A stretch of 64,000 nt of DNA from Oryzomonas sp. (lineage in GTDB: Bacteria; Desulfobacterota; Desulfuromonadia; Geobacterales; Pseudopelobacteraceae): assembly GCA_031292255.1 (NCBI GenBank), contig JARLHN010000016.1, forward strand, positions 124,001 through 188,000. Direction: 5' to 3'. Position 1 is the stretch's first letter. The number at the start of each line of letters is the position of its first letter. Position numbers and translations under genes: made by a program. Below are positions 18,946-28,801 of this stretch, piece after piece. The notes below the pieces were generated by a model. That model did no database searches and was not told the DNA's origin. It worked only from the letters and a program-made list of their open reading frames with translations.

Positions 18946-20136
18946 CTAGTCCATCTTGACCGGAATCTTGGCCTTCAGGATGTACTTGCCCCCCCTGACT
19001 TCCAGCAGGTAGAGCGGTGACTTGGTCGGCTCGCGGTTGTTACGGATGGTGATGGTACCGGAAACGCCTTCGAAATTCTTGGTTTTGGCGATGGCATCCT
19101 TGAATACCTTCGGATCATTGCTCTTGGTGGTGACAATGGCAGCGGCGATAAGCTTGACCGCATCATACCCCTGGGCGTCGAACAAGCCCGGCAGGGCACC
19201 GTTGTTCTTTGCCTTGAAGGCCTCAATAAACCTGGCGGTCACCGGTGAGGCCTGTTCGGGGGAGAAACCGACATAGGCCATGGAACCCTCGACCGCTTCT
19301 CCGCCCAGCTTGATGAATTCAGGCGAGAACAGACCGTCGCCGCCGAACATGTTGACCTTGATGCCTTGCTTTCGGGCCTCCTTCATCAGCAGCGCACCTT
19401 CGGTGTAGTAACCGGAGTAGAAGAGGATGTCCGGTTTTTTTGCCTTGATATTGGTCATCTGGGCGGAGAAGTCCTTGTCGCCGTCCTTGATCTTCTCGTC
19501 AGCCACGATCTCGATGCCGTCGCCCCTGGCGCAATCGCGGAAGAGCTGCGACATGCCGACACTGTAATCGTTGTTGTCGGAGGTGATCATGGCCATCTTC
19601 TTGAATTTGAGGTTCTTGGCATAGTAATCCAGCAGGGCCGGGATCGCCACGCTGTCCAGCAGTGTGTCGCGGTAGATGTAATCACCGACCTCAACCACAC
19701 CCGTACCGGTTGAGCCGGCGGAGAGCAACACGACCTGGGCCTTCTGGGCGATGGGGGCGGCAACCTTGGTAATGCCGGTAGTGGGGTCGCCGACGATGGC
19801 CACGACGTTGTCGCGGCTGATCAGCTTCTGGGTGACCGAGGCCCCCTCCTGCTTATCGCCGCGGTCATCGGCCTCTACAATCTCGATCTTCTTGCCGTTG
19901 ATGCCGCCGGTGGCATTGATCTCGTCAGCCGCCATCTTCATGCCGACCAGGGTCGGCGCGCCGAACATGGCAACGTCACCGGTCAAAGCTCCCAGGAAAC
20001 CAATTTTGATCGTATTGCCGGCCGCGGCCTTGGGTGCTTCTTCGGTCTTGCCTTCTTCCTTTTTTTTGCAACCGGTAGCGAGCGGCAAGACCAGCAAACC
20101 GGCCAGCAGCAATGCTGCAATCTTCTTGACGTTCAT
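18946..20136 (-). CDS. livJ: Branched-chain amino acid-type ABC transporter substrate-binding lipoprotein
   Basis: The 396-residue protein has a lipoprotein signal (LPLATGCKKK, Cys23) followed by a Glu/Lys/Ala linker and a type I periplasmic binding fold: IKIGFLGALTGDVAMFG, INGKKIEIVEADDRGD, VVAIVGDPTT and DAQGYDAVKLIAAAI. It belongs to the Leu/Ile/Val-binding family, whose members also bind other amino acids, amides or aromatic acids, so the ligand is uncertain. No permease or ATPase genes are next to it, so it either works with a distant transporter or is an orphan. GGGAGGAAC lies before the ATG. Confidence 0.9.
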   Translation of the reverse strand: MNVKKIAALLLAGLLVLPLATGCKKKEEGKTEEAPKAAAGNTIKIGFLGALTGDVAMFGAPTLVGMKMAADEINATGGINGKKIEIVEADDRGDKQEGASVTQKLISRDNVVAIVGDPTTGITKVAAPIAQKAQVVLLSAGSTGTGVVEVGDYIYRDTLLDSVAIPALLDYYAKNLKFKKMAMITSDNNDYSVGMSQLFRDCARGDGIEIVADEKIKDGDKDFSAQMTNIKAKKPDILFYSGYYTEGALLMKEARKQGIKVNMFGGDGLFSPEFIKLGGEAVEGSMAYVGFSPEQASPVTARFIEAFKAKNNGALPGLFDAQGYDAVKLIAAAIVTTKSNDPKVFKDAIAKTKNFEGVSGTITIRNNREPTKSPLYLLEVRGGKYILKAKIPVKMD

Positions 20137-20164
20137 GTGTTCCTCCCTTGGAGCAGAACCGGCC

Positions 20165-20326
20165 AGTGTCCCGTATGGTTAGTCGTGGGAAGTAATGCCT
20201 TTGCTCTTTCGGCTGGTGCCAAGGCGCGGCGACGCAGGTGTAGCAGGGTCTACATCAAGGAGCCGTAACGACGGCAGCGGTCAAAAGGGTCGGGATTACG
20301 GGTACGAACCAACCGCACGGGACACT
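20165..20326. repeat. 162-bp element with terminal inverted repeats (single copy here)
   Basis: AGTGTCCCGTATGGTTAGTCGT at the left end and ACGAACCAACCGCACGGGACACT at the right are imperfect inverted copies (matching blocks AGTGTCCCGT, GGTT and CGT). The right end overlaps the first bases of the trmFO stop codon. No second copy occurs in this window, so mobility is only inferred. Confidence 0.6.
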
Positions 20327-21626
20327 ATATATTGACGCGCCACTCCTCAAGCTTCTCCAGGGCGCGCTCCGCCAGTTTCTGGCGTTTTTCCTTCTTCTTC
20401 ACCCGTCCCGGCAGTTCGGGGAACAGGCCGTAATTGACGTTCATGGGCTGAAAATGACGCACGTCGGCGTTGGTGATGTGATGCATCAGTGCGCCGAGAG
20501 CGGTTTCCACCGGAGGTACGGCCAAGGGGCGGCCCGACTGGAGATGTGCGGCGTTCATACCTGCCAGAAAACCGCTGGCCGCCGACTCCACATACCCCTC
20601 CACCCCGGTAATCTGCCCGGCAAAGATGATACGCGTATCGCTTTTGAGTTGCTGGGTCGCCAGCAGCAGGGCCGGGGCGTTGATGAAGGTGTTGCGGTGC
20701 AGGGAGCCGAGCCGGACGAATTCGGCTGCTTCCAGCCCCGGAATCATGCGGAAGATGCGACGCTGCTCCGGCCAGTTCAGCTTGGTCTGGAAGCCTACCA
20801 AGTTGAACATGGTCCGTTCACGGTTCTCGGCCCGCAATTGTATCACGGCATGCGGTTCCGCGCCCGTACGTGGGTCGATCAGCCCAACCGGTTTCATCGG
20901 GCCGAAACGGAGCGTCTCCACTCCACGTTCCGCCATCTCCTCGACCGGCATACACCCCTCGAAGTGGACGAGCTTCTCGAAATCCCGTGTCGGGACCTTT
21001 TCCCCCCTGACCAGTTCATCCACAAACCGCAGATATTCCGCCTCGTTCAAGGGGCAGTTGAGGTAGTCGTCGCCATCCCCTTTGCCGTAGCGCGAGGCGG
21101 CGAAGATCGTGGCCGTGTCGAGGGAGGAGGCCGTGACGATGGGCGCAATGGCGTCGTAGAAGTAAAGCCGGTCGCCGGTCAACCGGGCAAGCGGCCCAGC
21201 CAGGGCATCGCTGGTCAATGGACCGGAGGCGATGACGACGTTGCCGTCGGCCGGAATGTCGGCAACCTCGCCTCGTTCCAGGCGGACCAGGGGATGGGAT
21301 GAGATCTTTTCAGTGATATAATCGGAAAAGAGCTGCCGGTCCACGGCCAGCGCGCCACCGGCCGGGACACGGGTGGCTTCGGCCGCCTCCATGATCAGGG
21401 AACCGCAGCGGCGCAACTCCTCCTTCAGAAGCCCCACGGCATTTTCCAGGGAGTCGCCCCGCAGGGAATTGGAGCAAACAAGTTCCGCCAAGCCGGGCAG
21501 GTGGTGGGCCGGAGAAAAACGCTGCGGCTTCATTTCGTGAAGGATAACGGAAACGCCACGCTGTGCCGCCTGCCACGCCGCTTCGCAGCCGGCCAGACCG
21601 GCGCCTATGATGGTGAGCGATTCCAT
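20325..21626 (-). CDS. trmFO: Methylenetetrahydrofolate-tRNA (uracil-5-)-methyltransferase, FAD-dependent
   Basis: The 433-residue enzyme makes 5-methyluridine at position 54 of the tRNA T-loop using methylene-THF and FADH2. The FAD-binding motif [11 protein letters not shown] lies at residues 8-18, followed by the family-typical [26 protein letters not shown] with its conserved Cys; [11 protein letters not shown] lies near the C-terminus. Length is standard (about 435-440). Its ATG follows the topA stop with no spacing, so the two should be co-translated, an arrangement common in bacteria. Confidence 0.97.
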   Translation of the reverse strand: MESLTIIGAGLAGCEAAWQAAQRGVSVILHEMKPQRFSPAHHLPGLAELVCSNSLRGDSLENAVGLLKEELRRCGSLIMEAAEATRVPAGGALAVDRQLFSDYITEKISSHPLVRLERGEVADIPADGNVVIASGPLTSDALAGPLARLTGDRLYFYDAIAPIVTASSLDTATIFAASRYGKGDGDDYLNCPLNEAEYLRFVDELVRGEKVPTRDFEKLVHFEGCMPVEEMAERGVETLRFGPMKPVGLIDPRTGAEPHAVIQLRAENRERTMFNLVGFQTKLNWPEQRRIFRMIPGLEAAEFVRLGSLHRNTFINAPALLLATQQLKSDTRIIFAGQITGVEGYVESAASGFLAGMNAAHLQSGRPLAVPPVETALGALMHHITNADVRHFQPMNVNYGLFPELPGRVKKKEKRQKLAERALEKLEEWRVNI

Positions 21627-23951
21627 TTATTTCGGTTCCTTGCCGCCCTCTTTGAAGTCGCATCCCTCTTTGGGACACTTGAGGTACTCGCCCTCGCGTT
21701 TGCTGATCTTCTTCACCAGCAGAGGAAAACCGCACTTGGGACATTTCCGTTCCACCGGCAGGTCCCACAGGGCAAACTTGCACTGGGGATAGCGGTTACA
21801 TGAATAGAACATCTTGCCGTAGCGGGATTTTTTTTCGGTCAACTCCCCTTCCTTGCATTCCGGGCAGACCACACCGGTGCCCCGGGGTTTGACCAGCGGC
21901 TGGATATTCTTGCAGGCCGGATACCCGGAACAGGCCAGGTACTTGCCGTAACGGCCGTCCTTGATCAGCATCGGCTGACCGCATTTTTCGCACTTTTCAT
22001 CCGACAGGACCGGTTCCGTAGACTCGCCGTTTTTCTCGGACTCGATGTTGCGGGTATATTTACATCCCTCCTGGAAGCCGGAGCAGGCGATGAACTTGCC
22101 CCGCTTGCCCAGTTTGACCACCAGCGGCTTGCCGCATTCCGGACAAGCCTCATCCGTGGCCTCGGTGGTCAGGTCAGACTTGCTGACCTCTCCCTCCTTC
22201 TGCTTGAGCAGGGTGGAGAACGGCTCCCAGAATTCCTTCAGAAGCGGCTTCCACTGCTTCTCGCCGCGGGAGACCTGGTCCAACTCCTCCTCCAGCCCGG
22301 CGGTGAAGTTGTAGTCCACATAGCGCGCAAAATGGGACGTCAGCAGGTCGTTCACCACCATGCCCACGTCCTCGGGAAAAAAGCGTTTCTTGTCAAGGCG
22401 GGCATATTTGCGCTCCACCAAGGTATTCATGATCGAGGCATAGGTGGAAGGGCGTCCGATGCCGTATTCCTCCAGGGTCTTGACCAGGGTGGCCTCGGTG
22501 TAGCGGGGCGGCGGCTGGGTAAAATGCTGTTCAGGGATGAGCTCGTGCAGCTTAAGGGGAGCCCCCTCGCCCATGGCCGGCAACAACCCTTCTTTTTCCT
22601 CGTCCTGATCGTCCACCCCTTCGATGTAGAGTTTCATGAAACCGGGAAAACGGATGACCGTGCCGCTGGCCCGCAGACCGGCCTGTCTGGCCCCGCTGAA
22701 AGGGCCGGCGGCGGGAGGTGCGGCCAGGTCCGCCGCAATGTCCACCGAGGTTTGGTCCAAAAGCGCCTCGGCCATCTGGCAGGCCACGGTGCGCTTCCAG
22801 ATCAGCTCGTACAGCTTTTGCAGGTCCGGGGTCAGGAACTTCTTCAATTCCGCCGGAGTCTTGGAGATGTAGGTCGGCCGGATGGCCTCGTGAGCCTCCT
22901 GGGCGTTCTTTGTCTTGGTGCGGTAGAGACGCGGCTTTGCCAGGGCGTATTCCGGCCCGTAGGCGCTGGAGATGACGTCATGTGCCTCTTTGAGGGCCTG
23001 GTTCGAAAGGTTGACGCTGTCGGTACGCATATAGGTGATCAGACCGACCGTGCCACCTTCGCCGATATCGATCCCCTCATACAGCTTCTGGGCCGTGGAC
23101 ATGGTCTTCTTGGCCGAAAAACCCAGCTTGCGGGAGGCCTCCTGCTGGAGAGTCGAGGTGGTGAAAGGGGGTGCCGGAGTACGCCTTTTTTCGGTCTTGG
23201 TGATCTTGTCGATCCGGTAACTGCCCGACTGGAGCGCCGTTTTCAGGCTGGTCGCCGCTTCTTCGCCGGGGATGTCGAACTTGCCCAGCTTCTTGCCGCC
23301 CACCGACACCAGGCCGGCCCTGAACTCCTGTCCCGGTGCAACGCCGAGGCGTGCGGCAATGGTCCAGTATTCCTGTTCGGTAAAGGCCTGGATCTCCTTT
23401 TCCCGTTCGCAGACCAGCCGCAGGGCCACCGATTGCACCCTGCCGGCCGAAAGGCCGTAACGGATCTTCTTCCACAGGAAAGGGGAAAGGTTGAAGCCGA
23501 CGAGGTAATCCAGCACCGACCGGGCCTGCTGGGCGTCCACCAACTCGGCCGCTATGGCGCGGGGATGCTCGACGGCGTGGATGATGGCGTCCTTGGTGAT
23601 CTCGTGGAACACGACGCGCTGGATTTCGATGTCCGGGTTCTTTTTTTTGTCCAGCCCCAGGGCCGCCAGCAAGTGCCAGGAGATGGCCTCTCCTTCCCGG
23701 TCCGGGTCAGTGGCCAGGAGCAGCCGGTCAGATTCCTTGAGGGCTTTCTTGATGGCGTCGATGTGCTTCTTGCTCTCGGGCAGCACGTGATACTTGGGCT
23801 CGAAATCATGTGCTATATCCACCGAACCCTGCTTGCTGGGCAGGGCGCGCACATGGCCGAACGAGGCCAGCACCTTGTAATCCTTGCCCAGGAACTTCTC
23901 TATGGTCTTCGCCTTGGCGGGCGATTCTACGATAACAAGATTCTGCGGCAT
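21627..23951 (-). CDS. topA: DNA topoisomerase I
   Basis: The 774-residue type IA topoisomerase relaxes negative supercoils. The Toprim domain opens with VIVESPAKAKTIEKFLG and holds TDPDREGEAISWH (81-93). The active-site tyrosine is Tyr307 in ITYMRTDS. The C-terminus carries several four-cysteine zinc ribbons (CPECGKPLVVKLGKRGKFIAC, CEKCGQPM..., CPECKEG..., CPKCGFPL...). Length and domain order match proteobacterial TopA. The last base of the stop directly precedes the trmFO start. Confidence 0.97.
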   Translation of the reverse strand: MPQNLVIVESPAKAKTIEKFLGKDYKVLASFGHVRALPSKQGSVDIAHDFEPKYHVLPESKKHIDAIKKALKESDRLLLATDPDREGEAISWHLLAALGLDKKKNPDIEIQRVVFHEITKDAIIHAVEHPRAIAAELVDAQQARSVLDYLVGFNLSPFLWKKIRYGLSAGRVQSVALRLVCEREKEIQAFTEQEYWTIAARLGVAPGQEFRAGLVSVGGKKLGKFDIPGEEAATSLKTALQSGSYRIDKITKTEKRRTPAPPFTTSTLQQEASRKLGFSAKKTMSTAQKLYEGIDIGEGGTVGLITYMRTDSVNLSNQALKEAHDVISSAYGPEYALAKPRLYRTKTKNAQEAHEAIRPTYISKTPAELKKFLTPDLQKLYELIWKRTVACQMAEALLDQTSVDIAADLAAPPAAGPFSGARQAGLRASGTVIRFPGFMKLYIEGVDDQDEEKEGLLPAMGEGAPLKLHELIPEQHFTQPPPRYTEATLVKTLEEYGIGRPSTYASIMNTLVERKYARLDKKRFFPEDVGMVVNDLLTSHFARYVDYNFTAGLEEELDQVSRGEKQWKPLLKEFWEPFSTLLKQKEGEVSKSDLTTEATDEACPECGKPLVVKLGKRGKFIACSGFQEGCKYTRNIESEKNGESTEPVLSDEKCEKCGQPMLIKDGRYGKYLACSGYPACKNIQPLVKPRGTGVVCPECKEGELTEKKSRYGKMFYSCNRYPQCKFALWDLPVERKCPKCGFPLLVKKISKREGEYLKCPKEGCDFKEGGKEPK

Positions 23952-24028
23952 GTTTTTAGCACTTCCTTGTAATATGATTATCTTATTTTTGCGCCTTCGG
24001 AGAAAGCGGCAACCTTTTTCGCCCTTAA

Positions 24029-24074
24029 GGGACTGTCATGAAATAAGTGTGACATATAAGGCACTGGCAGTCCC
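24029..24074. repeat. Small inverted repeat between topA and dprA
   Basis: GGGACTG (24029-24035) and CAGTCCC (24068-24074) flank TGTCA...TGACA, and the right arm touches the dprA stop codon. It may be a hairpin at the 3' end of dprA or an element remnant. There is no T-run. Confidence 0.35.
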
Positions 24075-25168
24075 TAAGCGGCAACGGCGAAATGTTTACC
24101 CGGCAGCGGCGTTACCGCCCCCTTGAGTTCAAGGTGCAGTAACATAGAGGAAACCTCTCCGGCTGTCAATTCAGTTTGGGCGATGATATCGTCGATGTGC
24201 AGCGGCGAACGGGCCAATAGTTCATACACGGCGGCTTCCCTGGGCGTCAGGCTGAAGGTGCGCGGCGCGGTCTGCTCCAGGGCGCGCTCTCGGTTGCCGG
24301 CGAGGGAACCGGGCAACTCCTCCAGGATGTCCTCCACGCAGTCAACGAGTTTGGCGCCCTGCTTGATCAGGTTGTTGCTGCCGCGGCAGGCGCTAAAGGA
24401 GATGTTGCCGGGGACGGCGAAGACGTCTCGTCCGTGATCCAGGGCATACTGGGCTGTGATCAGCGAGCCGCTGTTTTCGGAAGCCTCCACCACCAGTACG
24501 CCGCGGGACAATCCGCTGATGATCCGGTTGCGGCGGGGAAAGTTCTCCGCCAGAGGCAGCGTCCCCAAGGGGAACTCGGATACCAGGCATCCCGTTTCGG
24601 ACACCGCATCGAAGAGCTTGCGGTTTTCGGGTGGATACACCTTGTCGATGCCGCACCCCAGGACACCGATGGTCCTGCCGCCAGCCTGGATCGCCCCCTT
24701 GTGGGCCGCGGTATCAACCCCCCGGGCCATGCCCGATATCACGGCCACGCCATGCCCGGCCAGCGCCTCGGCGAGACGCCCCGTGGTCATAAGGCCGTAG
24801 GAGGTGGCCCGCCGTGAGCCGACGATCGCCACGGCCAGTTCGTTTCCGCGCAGTTCACCCCGCACGTACAGAAAGGGTGGCGGGTCGGGGATCTCGAACA
24901 GGGCCTTGGGGTAGTCGGCCGAGGTGAACGTGACCAGCCGGGCGCCACTGCCCGCCAGCCGGCGGCACTCCTCATCGGCAAAGCGCTTCCATGCCCCCTC
25001 CCCGATCGCCTCTACCACGGCCGGGGTCACCCCCCTGACAGTCCCCAATTCCTTGGATGATGCGGCAAGCGCCGCCCCGGGCGCGTCGAAACGCTCCAAC
25101 AAGCGCCGGAAGGTGACATTACCGACGCCGGGCACCGCCTTGAGGCCAATCCAGTAGAATTCTTCCAT
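24074..25168 (-). CDS. dprA: DNA-processing protein DprA
   Basis: The 364-residue protein binds incoming single-stranded DNA and loads RecA during transformation. It has an N-terminal helix-hairpin-helix region (LKAVPGVGNVTFRRLLERF), the Rossmann DprA/Smf domain with AIVGSRRATSYG, SGMARGVDTAAHKGAI and SEFPLGTLPLAENFPRRNRIISGLS, and a C-terminal winged-helix (LTPREAAVYELL...). ATG at 25168 is preferred because AGGTG lies six bases upstream, while the GTG at 25177 overlaps that site. It follows the LysM gene and precedes topA on the same strand. Confidence 0.95.
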   Translation of the reverse strand: MEEFYWIGLKAVPGVGNVTFRRLLERFDAPGAALAASSKELGTVRGVTPAVVEAIGEGAWKRFADEECRRLAGSGARLVTFTSADYPKALFEIPDPPPFLYVRGELRGNELAVAIVGSRRATSYGLMTTGRLAEALAGHGVAVISGMARGVDTAAHKGAIQAGGRTIGVLGCGIDKVYPPENRKLFDAVSETGCLVSEFPLGTLPLAENFPRRNRIISGLSRGVLVVEASENSGSLITAQYALDHGRDVFAVPGNISFSACRGSNNLIKQGAKLVDCVEDILEELPGSLAGNRERALEQTAPRTFSLTPREAAVYELLARSPLHIDDIIAQTELTAGEVSSMLLHLELKGAVTPLPGKHFAVAA

Positions 25169-25189
25169 ATCCCACACCTATCTGATTGA

Positions 25190-25219
25190 GAAAAAAAAGA
25201 CCGGCACCCTAGCCGGTCT
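25190..25219 (-). terminator. Intrinsic terminator between the LysM gene and dprA
   Basis: AGACCGGC (25198-25205) pairs with GCCGGTCT (25212-25219), and on the minus strand the stem is followed by eight T. It would separate the lysM transcript from dprA. Confidence 0.85.
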
Positions 25220-25238
25220 TCGTGTGAAACGTTCATCC

Positions 25239-26261
25239 CTATTTTGTCAGACTGACGATCTTATCGCCCTTATAAATTGCATCGATGCTTTTGACGACCA
25301 AAGCGGTTGCCGTTTTTTTGCCGGTCTCCAGGATGACCAAGGCTCCCAGCAACTCCTGGGGCAAGCGGTCGATACGCCCCTCGACGTAGTGTTGATCAAC
25401 AGTAACGTCGCGGACGACATAGAGCATATTGCCCACTTCGGCCCCCTGGGCATTTCCCAGGTCTATGTAGACGATGTCGCCGGCAGCGATGATCGTGCCC
25501 CCGCTGTAGCTTTCGATGATAAACCCTTTCAGCTCCCTGGCCGGCATCTTGAGGGCAACCTCGCGGCGCTTGTCGTCGCGGTACGGCATAAGATAGGAAC
25601 CGGGAGAGATCTCCTGATAAGCCTTGGTAATGATGGCCCGCGAGGCATTATGCTCCAGGTCGGTCAATTGCAGCGTGCCCAATGGAACCACCTTGGCGCC
25701 CAAGATCTCGTTAGTAAGGGGATGGCTGACAGTCCCCTCCTTCCGGTATATTGAAAACTTCTCCCCGCCTTTTACTCCATGCACCCTTCCAATATCGGTA
25801 TAGACGATATCGTCATCCCCGGCCACGATACGGTCATGGAGGATGGTGACGATAAAGCCGGCAGGCCTGTAGTCGGTCTCCATCAGGAAGCCCTCATTGC
25901 CCCGCACGCTATACGTCCGCTCGGCGGACGCCTCGACCATGGTTTCCGTTTGGGCAGTCGCAGCAGCCTGCTTGGTGGCTGCCGATGAACTTACCCCCTG
26001 TTCTCTGGGCTCGCATTCGAGCCGGTCGGGGAACACCTGCACCTTTTGCCCCGGATAGATCAGGTTGGGATTGGTGATCTGGCCGTTTTTTGACCACATG
26101 TTCGGCCAGTAGCGGGGGTCTTTGATAAAGCGTTCGGACAATCCCCAGAGGGTATCGCCCTTCTTTATGACGTAGATGGTGGGTTCCTCATTCGCGGCCA
26201 GGGTCAGGCCGGGCACGAACAGAGCTAAGGTAAGCAGCAGCACGGCAAATCTGATTTTCAT
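25239..26261 (-). CDS. Secreted LysM-domain protein
   Basis: The 340-residue protein has a signal peptide (MKIRFAVLLLTLALFVPG...) and a LysM peptidoglycan-binding domain near residues 30-80 (IYVIKKGDTLWGLSERF, NPNLIYPGQKVQVFP). A longer C-terminal beta-rich region of unknown fold follows, with repeated short segments such as DIVYTDIG and GDIVYIDLGNAQGAEVGNM. It probably acts in the periplasm at the cell wall. The start at 26261 is chosen because it opens the signal peptide and has GAGGTG upstream. It lies 51 bases after cpoB on the same strand, consistent with an envelope-maintenance role. Confidence 0.9.
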   Translation of the reverse strand: MKIRFAVLLLTLALFVPGLTLAANEEPTIYVIKKGDTLWGLSERFIKDPRYWPNMWSKNGQITNPNLIYPGQKVQVFPDRLECEPREQGVSSSAATKQAAATAQTETMVEASAERTYSVRGNEGFLMETDYRPAGFIVTILHDRIVAGDDDIVYTDIGRVHGVKGGEKFSIYRKEGTVSHPLTNEILGAKVVPLGTLQLTDLEHNASRAIITKAYQEISPGSYLMPYRDDKRREVALKMPARELKGFIIESYSGGTIIAAGDIVYIDLGNAQGAEVGNMLYVVRDVTVDQHYVEGRIDRLPQELLGALVILETGKKTATALVVKSIDAIYKGDKIVSLTK

Positions 26262-26312
26262 ACGCACCTCGGTCATTCCAAATGAGTGAACAGCGGGAAA
26301 CGCGACATTTTT

Positions 26313-27026
26313 TTATTCGGCTGTCAGCCGCTCCCGCGCCTTGGCCGCGGCCGGGCTGCCGGGATAGGCCTTGATCAGGTGTTTATAGGTAGCAGCAGCC
26401 TTAACCTTCTCGTTCATGGCTGCCTGGATGTACCCCAGCTTCAAGAGCGCATCCGGGACCTTGGCGCTTTTTGCATAATCGTTCACAACTTTCTGGAAGG
26501 CGTCACGCGCCTTGGCAAAATCGGACATGCTGTAGTGACACTCGCCGATCCAATAGACGGCGTTGGCGGCATAGCTGCTTTTGGGGTCATTCTTGAGGAA
26601 TGCTTCGAATGCCTCGATGGCCGCCGGGAAACTGTTGGCGCTGTAAAGGCCGAATGCCTTGACATAGTCGGCCGGAGGGCCGTAATCCTTACCCCTGGGG
26701 GCGGGTTCCGGATTGATGACCTCGATCTTGGGTGCAGCCTGCAGCGATATTCGGGCCTTGAGTTCGTCCTGAGCGGTCCGTAATTCACTGATGACGTCCT
26801 GAAGCTGCTTGAGTTGGGCGCTTACAGCCTTGGTCTGATCTTCCTGCGACTGGGCCTGACCGGACAGCTCATTTACGTGCTGTTCGAGCTTCTTGCCGGA
26901 CTGGATAAGATGTTCGACCTTCGCCTCAGTCTCGGTCTGGCGCTTGACCATGAGATCGCTCGACGCGCAACCGGCCAGCGCAAAAGAAGCGGCAACACAT
27001 ACGGCCCAGCGGATGCCGGATGGCAT
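26313..27026 (-). CDS. cpoB: Tol-Pal system protein CpoB/YbgF (lipoprotein form)
   Basis: The 237-residue protein has a lipoprotein signal (ASFALAGCASSD), a coiled coil of about 75 residues (residues 25-100, rich in Glu/Gln/Lys) and C-terminal TPR repeats (YVKAFGLYSANSFPAAIEAFE, AVYWIGECHYSMSDFAKARDAF). CpoB links outer-membrane constriction by Tol-Pal with peptidoglycan synthesis; E. coli CpoB is not lipidated, so the lipobox is a difference. ATG at 27026 is supported by GGAGG four bases upstream. It is separated from pal (43.9 kb) by 17 kb, unlike the usual contiguous order. Confidence 0.9.
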   Translation of the reverse strand: MPSGIRWAVCVAASFALAGCASSDLMVKRQTETEAKVEHLIQSGKKLEQHVNELSGQAQSQEDQTKAVSAQLKQLQDVISELRTAQDELKARISLQAAPKIEVINPEPAPRGKDYGPPADYVKAFGLYSANSFPAAIEAFEAFLKNDPKSSYAANAVYWIGECHYSMSDFAKARDAFQKVVNDYAKSAKVPDALLKLGYIQAAMNEKVKAAATYKHLIKAYPGSPAAAKARERLTAE

Positions 27027-27317
27027 AATTCCTCCAAATGTCAGGATTTTTTCATAAATTAATGCCATAAACTTGCGTTTGTCAAGCGAAAGCTGGCGTT
27101 CCGAACCGGATCGCCGGGCTGCCGTCTTTATTTTCATTCGCCACGGAAAAATTAACGGTAATCTATGTACTGAATGTCTTGTCCGGCATGAACGTCGTTC
27201 GCAGTATGGACGAACAAAAGGATAAATACCGGCACATCAAAAGGATAAAACGACAATAGCCCCCGTTTCGGTCAGCCTCTTCCAGGCAGGCTGCGGACAA
27301 TTATTTTTCTTGGGTTT

Positions 27318-27496
27318 AACCTGGATATTCCATTAGGCGGTAGCTTTGCTCCTGCACGAGCCCTGCCGGACCTATTCCGGCATCTTGCCGCCCGATTTCC
27401 TCATCAATAGCCCTGCTATTGCCTCGTCGACCGGACGACAAGCCACAAAGGAATATGCCTCGGCAGCATCTCGTGCCCTAATGGAAAATCTAGGTT
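27318..27496. repeat. 179-bp inverted-repeat element, family A copy 2
   Basis: It has the same length and ends as the copy at 18479-18657: AACCTGGATATTCCATTAGG and, inverted, CCTAATGGAAAATCTAGGTT. The long shared block ACCGGACGACAAGCCACAAA is identical in both. It occupies much of the 27027-27565 gap between cpoB and the U32 gene; the rest of that gap shows no gene. Confidence 0.9.
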
Positions 27497-27565
27497 TAAT
27501 TAACCGACAGAATATGTTAGCATTTTCCCACGCACCCAGCCACTACATCACGACGGGAATCATCC

Positions 27566-28801
27566 GTGAACACCCCCGAACTTCTGGCCCCGGCCGGCAA
27601 CATGGAAAAACTCAAGATCGCCGTTCATTACGGCGCCGATGCCATCTACCTGGGAGGGCACGCTTTCGGTCTGCGCAATCTGTCGGGCAACTTCAGCATC
27701 GATGAGATGCCGGCAGCCCTCGACTACTGCCATAGCCGCGGGGTGAAGGTCTACCTGACGGTCAACAGCTATCCCCATAACGATGCGCTGCCGCGGCTTG
27801 ACGCGTTTCTCCGCCAGACAGCGCCGTTCCCCTTCGATGCCTACATTGTGGCTGACCCGGGTGTCATTGCCATGGTGCGCGGCATCTCTCCCCAACGCGA
27901 ACTGCACCTCTCCACCCAGGCCAACACCATCAACTGGCACAGCGCCCGGTTCTGGGGCCGACAAGGGATCCGGCGGATCAATCTGGCGCGGGAGATGAGC
28001 CTGGACGCTATTCGCGAGACCGTGGCCCAGGTGCCGGAGGTGGAATTCGAGGCATTTGTCCATGGCGCCCTGTGCATCTCGTATTCGGGCCGCTGCCTGA
28101 TCTCCAGCGCGCTGGCCGGCCGCGATGCCAACCAGGGGGAATGCGCCCACCCCTGCCGCTGGAACTACCACCTGGTGGAGGAAACCCGCCCCGGCGAATA
28201 CCTCCCGGTAGTGGAAGACGAAAACGGCACTTTTATCTTCAACTCCCGCGATCTCTGCCTGCTGGAACACCTGCCGGCATTGGTGCGGTGCGGAGTGTCC
28301 GCGCTCAAGATCGAGGGGCGCATGAAAGGGATCAACTACGTGGCCTCGGTGCTGCGGGTCTACCGCCAGGCGCTGGACGAGTATCGTTCAGACCCGTCCG
28401 GCTGGCGCTGCCGGCCGGAATGGCTGGAGGAGTTGGCCAAACTGAGCCACCGGGGGTATACCACCGGCTTTCTCTTCGGGGCTCCCTGCAACGTGGGGCA
28501 GGAGTATCACTCGGCCTACATCCGCAGCCACGAGTTCGTCGGACTGGTGGAGTCCTCACGCACCGACGGCGAGGTTGTAGTCGGTGTGCGCAACCGCATC
28601 CGTCAGGGCGATGAACTGGAATTCATCGGCCCCAACATGCGGGCTGAGCGGCTTACGGTACAGGGCTTGAGAATCCTGACGCCGGAGGGGGATTCGGTCG
28701 AGGCCGACGCCGCCAACCCCAACCAGCGCATAATCCTCGCACCGCCTTTTGCGGTCGAACCCTTTGACCTCGTGCGCCGGGAAAAAAGGGGATCGCCGTG
28801 A
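27566..28801 (+). CDS. Peptidase U32 family protein (tRNA/rRNA hydroxylation type)
   Basis: The 411-residue protein has the family signature EAFVHGALCISYSGRCLIS followed by GECAHPCRWNY, giving conserved cysteines that in characterised relatives are needed for RNA 5-hydroxylation (TrhP/YegQ for tRNA U34, RlhA/YdcP for 23S rRNA). The N-terminus (ELLAPAGNMEKLKIAVHYGADAIYLGG) and KIEGRMKG also match. It is closer in length to YegQ-type than to the long RlhA. It starts at GTG with GGGAA upstream and overlaps the next gene by four bases (GTGA). True substrate is not determinable here. Confidence 0.88.
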   Translation: MNTPELLAPAGNMEKLKIAVHYGADAIYLGGHAFGLRNLSGNFSIDEMPAALDYCHSRGVKVYLTVNSYPHNDALPRLDAFLRQTAPFPFDAYIVADPGVIAMVRGISPQRELHLSTQANTINWHSARFWGRQGIRRINLAREMSLDAIRETVAQVPEVEFEAFVHGALCISYSGRCLISSALAGRDANQGECAHPCRWNYHLVEETRPGEYLPVVEDENGTFIFNSRDLCLLEHLPALVRCGVSALKIEGRMKGINYVASVLRVYRQALDEYRSDPSGWRCRPEWLEELAKLSHRGYTTGFLFGAPCNVGQEYHSAYIRSHEFVGLVESSRTDGEVVVGVRNRIRQGDELEFIGPNMRAERLTVQGLRILTPEGDSVEADAANPNQRIILAPPFAVEPFDLVRREKRGSP

